DNA of 6,355 nucleotides. Origin: Coleofasciculus sp. S288. GTDB taxonomy: Bacteria; Cyanobacteriota; Cyanobacteriia; Cyanobacteriales; Coleofasciculaceae. A model generated the notes under the pieces. It was not told where the DNA came from. It made no database searches and worked only from the letters and a program-made list of their open reading frames with translations. Positions 1 through 6,355 of the stretch are shown here, in pieces. Each line of letters opens with the position of its first letter. Position 1 is the stretch's first letter. The DNA lies in NCBI GenBank assembly GCA_020216575.1, contig JAIUYC010000247.1, forward strand, positions 1-6,355. Direction: 5' to 3'. Both the position numbers and the translations under genes were made by a program.

Positions 1-509
1 CTGATCGCGCCAGCATCGTCCGTTAAGCCAGTGCCTGTGACAGAACTGCCCATAGCCGGCAGGGTATTCGTGCCAGGAATGGGAATCATCATGGAAATGC
101 CCATCAAGGCGATCATCATCCCAATCGTCACACGTCCGGGCAAGCTAGTGCAAATATAACTCAGACGAGGGCGGGACAGCATCTCAATTCGCTTTAACCA
201 AGGCAGTCCCGTCTTCACAACCCCTTGCACTTGCTTGATTTCAATCGGATACTGACTGATCTTCTTGGGTAGCCAAGGGAATTTAGCGCCGACAATGAGT
301 TGTAAGGCTAACAGAAGAAGCACCAACCCAAACGGAGTTGAGTAACCCGGAGCAGGAACTGGCAAGGCTGAAGGCAAGGAGAGGATAACGAACAAAAAAC
401 CAAAAATCCGCTCTCCAGCCAGTTGAAGCACTTCAGTCAACGTTACCTTTGGGGAGGAGCGTTCTTCCTCAAAAAAATAGCGTTCTAATTCTACAGAGAG
501 TCTAGCCAT
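1..509 (-). CDS. ExoD-family membrane protein (exopolysaccharide synthesis family), 3'-truncated by window edge
   Basis: Translating the minus strand from ATG at 509-507 gives 169 codons open to the window edge, so the C-terminus is missing. The start MARLSVELERYFFEEE is soluble and acidic. A hydrophobic segment follows (IFGFLFVILSLPSALPVPAP), then another (TPFGLVLLLLALQLIVGA), a basic stretch (KFPWLPKKI), and a third hydrophobic stretch (MMIALMGISMMIPIPGTNTL) ending in GTNTLPAMG and GLTDDAGAI. The PxP and G(T)NTLPA signatures, with the 'xGLxDDDG'-like segment after them, match the ExoD family as I know it; the founding member is needed for rhizobial exopolysaccharide production, but the biochemical activity is not established. 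A GAGG ribosome-binding site at 517-514, four bases before the ATG, supports the start. The gene is transcribed away from the kinase genes and shares their upstream intergenic region. The family call is fairly secure; the role in this organism is not. Confidence 0.8.
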   Translation of the reverse strand, partial: MARLSVELERYFFEEERSSPKVTLTEVLQLAGERIFGFLFVILSLPSALPVPAPGYSTPFGLVLLLLALQLIVGAKFPWLPKKISQYPIEIKQVQGVVKTGLPWLKRIEMLSRPRLSYICTSLPGRVTIGMMIALMGISMMIPIPGTNTLPAMGSSVTGTGLTDDAGAI

Positions 510-590
510 GAAACCTCAAATCACAATGAGTAACACTTCCGGTAGGCTAAGAAAGCAAGAGGATTTGGCAAATGCTAACAAGTAGTAGCA

Positions 591-635
591 GGGGAGGCAG
601 GGAAAGCAGGGGAAGCAGGGGAAGCAGGGGAAGCA
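591..635. repeat. five-unit 9-bp tandem repeat, consensus GGGGAAGCA
   Basis: Five consecutive 9-bp units are visible: GGGGAGGCA, GGGAAAGCA, then three identical GGGGAAGCA. A partial unit (AGGGGAATA) follows. The strand is purine-rich (G/A) with a pyrimidine-rich complement. Degenerate outer units and identical inner units are what slipped-strand expansion gives. The repeat lies 82 bp upstream of the ExoD-family start codon and so may fall in its leader. It is too short and has no spacers, so it is not a CRISPR array. Confidence 0.85.
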
Positions 636-728
636 AGGGGAATAAAAAGTTCTAACTGGATGTTATTTTTGTTGTGGTGGACTAGAGCCTTCAGTTCCGA
701 AGCGAGGTTCTCTCCCAGCGCTTACCCA

Positions 729-759
729 GTTATAGGCTCGTCTTAGCATAACGATTCAA
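729..759 (-). promoter_or_regulatory. weak sigma-70-type promoter candidate for the ExoD-family gene
   Basis: On the minus strand TTGAAT (759-754) is followed after 19 bp by TATAAC (734-729), which resembles -35 and -10 elements with a spacer at the long end of the usual range. A transcript from here would have a leader of about 215 nt that includes the 9-bp tandem repeat. In AT-rich intergenic DNA such matches are common by chance, so this is only a candidate. Confidence 0.22.
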
Positions 760-862
760 TTAGTTAGATTTATTTACATAGCCAAATTTGCTCAACTCTA
801 TCAGGTTTTAGGGTTGATTAACATTGGCGGGTCTAAATCTTCATCATAAATTTGCAAATGTC

Positions 863-944
863 CATAAGTTTAACAGCCGGATAGACAACGCCGTTAAGTT
901 TAATCGCGATCGCCCCTCAGCTAGGATTAGCGTTGATAAATTAC
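863..944 (+). pseudogene. remnant of a histidine kinase ATP-binding domain (N-box fragment)
   Basis: In one frame this stretch reads RIDNAVKFNRDRPSARISV, which mirrors LIDNAVKFSRDRNPTRIAV in the HATPase domain of the kinase encoded at 949-3252. At DNA level 884-944 aligns without gaps to 2956-3016 with 49 of 61 identical bases by hand count, including a shared HIP1 octamer. The alignment is in the coding frame of both copies and weakens upstream (HKFNSR against QVFSNL), with likely homology starting near 863. No histidine box precedes it and no G1/G2 glycine boxes follow. The fragment ends about five bases before the kinase start codon and lies in a different frame from that gene, so it is not an N-terminal extension. 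It is best read as a relic of a paralogous kinase or a partial duplication of the neighbouring gene. Homology is well supported; the mechanism is inferred. Confidence 0.72.
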
Positions 945-948
945 GAAT

Positions 949-3252
949 ATGGCTGATAAGAGCGTTTCCCAGTGGTTGCAGACATCGATTCTGGTTTACT
1001 CCGCGCTGATGATTTTAGCGATCGGTGCCATCATTGCAATTGTAAGCATCGCGCCTCTCTATAGTAGTCTCACAAAAGACCAGCAAAGAAATCTGTTTTT
1101 TGCCCTAAAAACCAGAACCCTGGTGATTGAGGAATACTTATCGAGGGCGAAAGATATCACGTTGCAAATTACCGATCGCGCGGCACTTCGCCGAACGTTA
1201 GAAACCTACAATCAGGGTGAGGTGATGTTGGATGAGTTAGTGAATTTCAGCCAACCCATCCTGAGAGATGCCCTCAAGCAATCCCATGATTTAGTGGGGA
1301 TTAGCCGCTTGGATCGGACAGGTAAGCTTGTGGTTCAGGTGGGTTTACCAATATCAGAAGAATTTTGGTCGGCACTAAACGTAGAATCTGATCCAGTGAT
1401 TTTGCCTGTACCAATTTCCCTGGCAGGCAAATCCTATTTGGTGGTGGGGACTCCAATTATCAACCGACAAGGGATGCGGGTAGGGACGGATATCGTTTTA
1501 TTCGAACTCTCGCGTTTACAACAAATTGTGGAAGATTATACGGGTTTGGGAGAAACCGGAGAAACAATTCTGGGAACAATTCATCACGGACAAGTCCAGC
1601 TATTTTTCCCCCGAAGAAGGGTTCGGGGAGGTGATATCGAGAACCTTTCCAGAACTTCTGCCATTGGGTTAGCCATTGAAAAGGCGATTGAGAACAATGC
1701 TGGTATTTTCTCTCCCAAACAATCACGCGATCGCTCTGCGGTGATTGCCTATAGTCCGATTGCGGGCAGTAACTGGGGAATCGTCCTCACAATGAATCCC
1801 CAAGAGCTTTATGCTCCCGTTCACCATCAGATTTGGCTCACGGGTAGCGCCATATTAATGTCGATCTTGCTCGGCACTGGCGGTATGGTGCTAGTGCTGC
1901 GTCCACTCACGGGCAAGATGATTATTCATACGGACGAATTGAAGCGGTTATTGCAAGAAAAGACGGCAGCGTTGCAGGCGGAACTGAATCAGCGTCAGCA
2001 AGCTGAAGCCGCTATCCGGTTTCAGGCACACCTGCTGGATACGGTGGAACAGGCAGTAATGGCGACTGATTTGGATGGAGTCATCACGTATTGGAATCAA
2101 TTTGCGGAAACGCTCTATGGCTGGTCAGCCGTGGAGGCAGTAGGGCGCAATATTATCGATGTGGTACTGACTGAGGCTTCAAAGCTTCAAGCGGCTGAGA
2201 TTATGTCCCGCGTGAGTCGTGGCGAAAGTTGGTCGGGCGAATTGATCATGCGGCATCGAGACGGTACTTCCTTCCCAGCGATGGTTTCCGACTCGCCGAT
2301 TCACGATGATCAGGAGCGGTTGATTGGTATTGTTGGCGTTTCTTTTGATATTAGCGACCTGAAACGAATTGAGGCAGCCCTACAAAAGGCGAATGAAGCG
2401 TTAGAACTCCGAGTGGAGGAACGTACTGCTCAATTAAGGCAGACAAACGAGCAATTGCACCTCGAAATTGCGGAGCGCAAGCGAGCAGAAGCCGAAATAA
2501 GGCAACTGAATGAAACGTTAGAAATCAAGGTGGCTCAACGCACTGCCCAACTAGAGGCTGCCAACCAGGAGTTGGACTCGTTTTCTTATTCAGTTTCCCA
2601 CGACCTGCGAGCACCTTTACGGCATATCAATGGCTTCGCGAGTGCTTTAGCACAACAGCTCGAACGCAATGATGCGATCGCTGATCCGAAGGTCGCTCAC
2701 TACTTACAGGCAATTCAGGATAGCACTACTAAAATGAAGCAGTTGATTGATGGATTGCTCACCCTATCTCATTTGGGGCGGCGACCACTGGACATGCATC
2801 CAGTGAACATGCGAGCCTTGGTTGAAAATGCGATCGCTCTAGTTCAGTCCCAAATTGCTGAAGGTGTTGAGCATTCTATTGAGTTTGAAATTGGGGACTT
2901 GCCTCCAGTCATGGGGGATGCCACGCTGCTTCAGCAGGTATTTAGCAACCTAATTGACAACGCTGTTAAGTTTAGTCGCGATCGCAACCCAACCCGGATT
3001 GCCGTTGGTACATTACAAGATGGCATCTTTTTTTTAAAAGATAATGGGATTGGCTTCACCATGGAATACGCCGACCAATTGTTTGGAGCGTTCCAGCGTC
3101 TGCATTCAGCAAAAGAGTTTGAGGGAACAGGCATCGGCTTAGCGATCGTGCAGCGAATTATCCACCGACATGGGGGCAAAATTTGGGCAGAAAGCCAACC
3201 CGATCAGGGAGCCACCTTTTACTTTCAACTCGCTCAAATTTCCGAGAGATAG
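949..3252 (+). CDS. membrane-bound Cache-like/PAS sensor histidine kinase
   Basis: A 767-residue sensor kinase that should autophosphorylate on histidine in response to a periplasmic or PAS-sensed signal. Residues 13-36 form a first membrane helix. Residues about 37-294 are a large extracytoplasmic domain, and its SYSPI-like 'YSPIAGSNWGIVLTMNP' near the end suggests a double-Cache fold. Residues 295-317 are a second membrane helix. No HAMP domain is evident; a short charged helix leads straight into a PAS domain (about 358-472, ending VSFDISDLKRIE). Residues 474-545 are coiled coil with an internal 39-residue repeat (LELRVEERTAQL at 485, LEIKVAQRTAQL at 524). HisKA has the SVSHDLRAPLRHI box with His551. 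HATPase has the N-box NLIDNAVKF (Asn671), G1 DNGIGF (698-703) and G2 GTGIGLAIV (726-734), all intact, so it should be active. The LRAPLRHI box is of the type found in phytochrome-like kinases. No receiver is attached. The ATG at 949 gives a proper N-terminal membrane anchor although no Shine-Dalgarno is visible. The ligand is unknown. Confidence 0.93.
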   Translation: MADKSVSQWLQTSILVYSALMILAIGAIIAIVSIAPLYSSLTKDQQRNLFFALKTRTLVIEEYLSRAKDITLQITDRAALRRTLETYNQGEVMLDELVNFSQPILRDALKQSHDLVGISRLDRTGKLVVQVGLPISEEFWSALNVESDPVILPVPISLAGKSYLVVGTPIINRQGMRVGTDIVLFELSRLQQIVEDYTGLGETGETILGTIHHGQVQLFFPRRRVRGGDIENLSRTSAIGLAIEKAIENNAGIFSPKQSRDRSAVIAYSPIAGSNWGIVLTMNPQELYAPVHHQIWLTGSAILMSILLGTGGMVLVLRPLTGKMIIHTDELKRLLQEKTAALQAELNQRQQAEAAIRFQAHLLDTVEQAVMATDLDGVITYWNQFAETLYGWSAVEAVGRNIIDVVLTEASKLQAAEIMSRVSRGESWSGELIMRHRDGTSFPAMVSDSPIHDDQERLIGIVGVSFDISDLKRIEAALQKANEALELRVEERTAQLRQTNEQLHLEIAERKRAEAEIRQLNETLEIKVAQRTAQLEAANQELDSFSYSVSHDLRAPLRHINGFASALAQQLERNDAIADPKVAHYLQAIQDSTTKMKQLIDGLLTLSHLGRRPLDMHPVNMRALVENAIALVQSQIAEGVEHSIEFEIGDLPPVMGDATLLQQVFSNLIDNAVKFSRDRNPTRIAVGTLQDGIFFLKDNGIGFTMEYADQLFGAFQRLHSAKEFEGTGIGLAIVQRIIHRHGGKIWAESQPDQGATFYFQLAQISER

Positions 3253-3317
3253 ATGTGGTAGAGGACGGCAAACAAGCCTTGCACGCTCTGCGAGACGGAA
3301 GCCTATTCATATTATGA
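3249..3317 (+). pseudogene. remnant of a response-regulator receiver domain
   Basis: The short gap between the two kinase genes reads, in a frame different from both neighbours' ends, as IDVVEDGKQALHALRDGS followed by LFIL and a TGA stop at 3315-3317. This matches the second strand and second helix of receiver domains, whose usual pattern is V-x-V-V-E-(D/N)-G-x-x-A-L-x-x-L. The first strand with its acidic pair and everything from the phosphoacceptor aspartate onward are absent. The stop overlaps the ATG of the next gene (ATGA). It looks like what is left of a receiver once fused to, or placed after, a kinase. Alternatively GTG at 3255, preceded by GAGAG, could start a 20-codon leader peptide translationally coupled to the next gene, but nothing else supports that. 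Confidence 0.6.
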
Positions 3318-5128
3318 GATTTCAGCAATCTCAGACAACAGTCCAACCCGAACTGCTTCCAAAGCAACCCCTCCACTTGCTGATTGTGGAGGATGTGTTT
3401 GCTGATGTAGAACTGATAACGCTGACGTTAGAAGCCGCTGGACTCGTCTTTACCTACGACCAAGCAGAAACAGCGATCGCTTGCCAGCAACTTTTGCGAT
3501 CGCAAACCTATGATGCCGTTTTATCCGATTATCGCCTGCCCGGTTTCAATGGCCTGGACGTGTTGGAAATTTTACAGCAATCGGGGCAAACGATTCCCTT
3601 AATTCTGGTTACAGGAACATTAGGAGAAGAGGCGGCGGTTGAATGCATTAAAGCAGGGATGACCGACTACGTCCTCAAGGAACGGTTATTTCGCTTGCCC
3701 ACGGTTTTAGCCAGAGCACTTCAAGAATTTGAATTACGTCGAGCTAAACAGGTGGCGCAGGAGCAAATTCAACGGCAAGCTTGGCGGGAGGCAACAATCA
3801 ACCGCATCGTCCAAGCCATGCGAGGAACGTTGGTTTTGGAAGAGGTACTGCAAACGACGGTAGATCAACTCCACGAAGTCCTCCAAGTTAGTTGCTGTTT
3901 AATTTGCCAGTCAGGTTTCGACGAACAAATGAGGGCTTGCTACATTAGCCAAGCCACAGCAAAACGCCAATCGTTGATTGAAGCACATTGCAATTTTGCT
4001 CGATACTACCGGAAGCGGTTAGCGCGGGGAGAGTCAGTTGTTGTCGATCGCATTGATGCCAACTTAACCCTCAAACTTCAGAAAGCAGCTAGAGACTGCG
4101 ACATTCGTTCCCTAATCGTTACCCCCCTGCTATACCAGCAGTCCTACTGGGGTGAAATTGCTTTGCACCAGTGCGATAGAGAACGGGAATGGACAGTGGA
4201 TGAAGTCGCGCTTGTCACTGCCATTGCCGATCAGTGCGCGATCGCAATTCATCAAGCTCAACTTTACCAGCAAGCACAAACTGAACTCTCAGAACGCAAG
4301 CGGTTGGAGGGAATTTTGAGACATCAAGCCGAGCAATTAGTCCAGGCCAACCGCCTCAAGGATGAGTTCTTATCTGTCGTTTCCCACGAACTCCGCACCC
4401 CCTTGAGTACGATTCTGTGCTGGGCGCAGCTACTCCGCAACCGGAAAGTGGAAGACCCTACACTTAAAAAGGCGATCGAAGGCATTGAGCGGAGTGCCAA
4501 AACTCAGGTAAAAATTGTTAATGATCTCCTAGATGTCTCGCGGATTATGCAGGGCAAAATCGAGCTGAATCTTTGTTCTGTAGAGTTCATACCCATTATT
4601 CAGTCCGTCGTTGAGGAGATGCGTCCGACGGCTGAAGCCAAGTCGATTCAAGTCGAAACCGTACTCGATCCCTCAGTAGGCTCTGTTTTTGGTGACCCCA
4701 ACCGCTTGCAGCAACTTGTCTGGAATTTACTCTCCAATGCAGTGAAGTTTACTCCAGTTGGGGGACGAGTAAACGTGGAGCTAATGGTGGTCAACTCTCA
4801 GTCGCAAGGGGCAACGAACAATCCCCCCTTTGCCAAGGGGGGTAAACAACGGACAACAAACAAGTATGCACAGCTACAGGTAAGCGATACCGGGATAGGC
4901 ATTAGTCCTGGCTTTCTGCCTCATGTATTTGATCGCTTCCGGCAGGCAGACAGTACCATCACACGAGAATACGGAGGACTAGGATTGGGTTTAGCGATCG
5001 CATATCACTTAGTGGAACTGCACGGTGGTACTATTCGGGTCACCAGTGAGGGAGAAGCAAAGGGAACAACCGTTACAGTAAAACTTCCCTGTAAACAGCC
5101 CCACCCACAAGGGGACGGGGAGAGATAG
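3314..5128 (+). CDS. receiver-GAF-histidine kinase (hybrid two-component protein)
   Basis: A 604-residue protein with no membrane segment. An N-terminal receiver (about 20-135) has the acidic pair Glu26-Asp27, phosphoacceptor Asp72 in SDYRLPG, Thr100 and Lys122, so it should accept phosphate. A GAF domain (about 173-320, ending in AIADQCAIAIHQAQLYQQAQ) follows, without the Cys-His pair expected of a bilin-binding GAF. HisKA has VVSHELRTPLSTI with His358, and HATPase has N-box NLLSNAVKF (Asn475), G1 DTGIGI (525-530) and G2 GLGLGLAI (555-562). Residues about 494-517 are a low-complexity insert (NPPFAKGGK) made by a DNA palindrome, between two beta strands just before G1. The tail CKQPHPQGDGER is also non-typical. 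ATG at 3314 is chosen because it starts 20 residues before the receiver; the frame stays open 48 codons upstream but that part overlaps the preceding kinase and resembles nothing. It lies 61 nt after that kinase on the same strand and is probably co-transcribed; taking phosphate from it is plausible but inferred. Confidence 0.92.
   Translation: MRFQQSQTTVQPELLPKQPLHLLIVEDVFADVELITLTLEAAGLVFTYDQAETAIACQQLLRSQTYDAVLSDYRLPGFNGLDVLEILQQSGQTIPLILVTGTLGEEAAVECIKAGMTDYVLKERLFRLPTVLARALQEFELRRAKQVAQEQIQRQAWREATINRIVQAMRGTLVLEEVLQTTVDQLHEVLQVSCCLICQSGFDEQMRACYISQATAKRQSLIEAHCNFARYYRKRLARGESVVVDRIDANLTLKLQKAARDCDIRSLIVTPLLYQQSYWGEIALHQCDREREWTVDEVALVTAIADQCAIAIHQAQLYQQAQTELSERKRLEGILRHQAEQLVQANRLKDEFLSVVSHELRTPLSTILCWAQLLRNRKVEDPTLKKAIEGIERSAKTQVKIVNDLLDVSRIMQGKIELNLCSVEFIPIIQSVVEEMRPTAEAKSIQVETVLDPSVGSVFGDPNRLQQLVWNLLSNAVKFTPVGGRVNVELMVVNSQSQGATNNPPFAKGGKQRTTNKYAQLQVSDTGIGISPGFLPHVFDRFRQADSTITREYGGLGLGLAIAYHLVELHGGTIRVTSEGEAKGTTVTVKLPCKQPHPQGDGER
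4823..4842. repeat. short palindromic repeat (C6TT-TGCC-AAG6) inside the kinase gene
   Basis: CCCCCCTT (4823-4830) and AAGGGGGG (4835-4842) are perfect 8-bp inverted arms around a TGCC loop. The element sits in the HATPase coding region of the receiver-GAF-kinase and is translated as NPPFAKGGK. From memory, C-run/G-run palindromes of this sort are dispersed in many cyanobacterial genomes and give 'NPPxxKGG' peptides when read in frame. The surrounding low-complexity codons, roughly 4793-4864, probably came with it or expanded around it. The insert keeps the reading frame and the downstream G1 and G2 boxes are intact. Confidence 0.75.
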
Positions 5129-5149
5129 CCCCCAGACCCCCATTTCTTT
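5111..5149 (+). terminator. possible hairpin terminator spanning the stop codon of the second kinase
   Basis: GGGG (5111-5114) and GGGG (5117-5120) can pair with CCCC (5137-5140) and CCCC (5129-5132), giving a GC stem with a small internal loop and an 8-nt apical loop that holds the TAG stop at 5126-5128. It is followed by ATTTCTTTG, a weak T-rich run. The same first G-run could instead pair with CCCC at 5099-5102. The T tract is poor, so termination is only possible. Nothing comparable with a good T tract is seen for the convergent ahcY transcript. Confidence 0.3.
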
Positions 5150-5270
5150 GTGAAACCGCGATCGCTGACCACTGACAACAGGTTATACCATTTTCCCAAA
5201 TGCCTGCTACACATCACTCCCCGCGTCTTCGGGTCACCATCATCTGTAGCCAACATCAATGAAATTGGTA
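5129..5270. other. convergent spacer between the kinase operon and ahcY
   Basis: A 142-bp non-coding spacer between two converging genes. It holds a HIP1 octamer (5158-5165), a TGACCACTGACAAC segment (5165-5178) of a kind I recall as common filler in cyanobacterial intergenic DNA, and a small CCCG/CGGG hairpin (5220-5233) without a T tract on either strand. No gene is seen. Confidence 0.6.

Positions 5271-6355
<1,085 letters not shown>

Larger units (their letters stand above)
510..948. other. divergent intergenic region, 439 bp
   Basis: This region separates the start of the minus-strand ExoD-family gene from the start of the plus-strand kinase and must hold promoters for both. It contains a 9-bp tandem repeat at 591-635, a weak promoter candidate for the minus strand around 729-759, and a decayed histidine kinase fragment at 863-944. 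Between about 640 and 860 the DNA is AT-rich and I see no gene, RNA or strong hairpin. There is no clear Shine-Dalgarno sequence before the kinase ATG at 949. Confidence 0.7.

Noticed and set aside
591..635. CRISPR array
   Set aside because: Units are 9 bp and directly abutting, with no spacers and no cas genes nearby.
824..852. TTGGCG and TAAATT with a 17-bp spacer as the kinase promoter
   Set aside because: Both hexamers are poor matches and the second lies at the edge of the kinase relic; too weak to call.
824..1009. A 61-codon TTG-initiated reading frame as a small gene
   Set aside because: It overlaps the start of the real kinase in another frame, lacks a ribosome-binding site, and its only recognisable part is the N-box relic; the rest is out-of-frame kinase sequence.
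3170..3313. Upstream in-frame extension of the receiver-GAF-kinase
   Set aside because: The 48 extra codons overlap the essential end of the preceding kinase and do not resemble a receiver; ATG 3314 gives a normal N-terminus.
3830..4275. GAF domain as a phytochrome or cyanobacteriochrome chromophore domain
   Set aside because: The Cys-His pair expected for bilin attachment is absent; the cysteines seen (SCCLIC, DCD, QCDRE) are not in that context.
5220..5233. CCCG/CGGG hairpin as the ahcY terminator
   Set aside because: Only four base pairs and no T tract downstream on either strand.

Overview
This window is almost certainly from a cyanobacterium. The palindrome GCGATCGC (HIP1) occurs 11 times in 6.36 kb, where about 0.1 would be expected by chance. 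Both signalling proteins have typical cyanobacterial multidomain kinase layouts. A GGGGAAGCA-type 9-bp tandem repeat and a C6TT/AAG6 palindrome also fit a repeat-rich, probably filamentous, cyanobacterial genome. The genus cannot be fixed from sequence alone.

Layout: (1) 1-509, minus strand, the N-terminal part of an ExoD-family membrane protein that runs off the left edge. (2) 510-948, a divergent intergenic region with a short tandem repeat and, just before the next gene, a decayed fragment of a histidine kinase ATP-binding domain. (3) 949-3252, plus strand, a membrane-bound sensor histidine kinase: TM, periplasmic Cache-like sensor, TM, PAS, coiled coil, HisKA, HATPase. (4) 3253-3313, a 61-nt gap that still reads as a piece of a receiver domain. 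(5) 3314-5128, plus strand, a cytoplasmic receiver-GAF-HisKA-HATPase protein with a palindromic repeat inserted in frame in its ATPase domain. (6) 5129-5270, a convergent spacer. (7) 5271-6355, minus strand, S-adenosylhomocysteine hydrolase (ahcY), cut at its 5' end by the right edge.

The two kinases lie in the same direction 61 nt apart and probably form an operon. The first kinase has no receiver of its own and the second begins with one, so a phosphorelay from the membrane sensor to the second protein is a natural hypothesis. No output regulator is visible. ExoD and AhcY look like unrelated neighbours.

No new defence or mobile system is evident. The most informative oddities are the relics of broken two-component genes on both sides of the first kinase (HATPase N-box upstream, receiver fragment downstream), which point to past recombination among paralogous kinases, and the repeat-derived peptide inside the second kinase.
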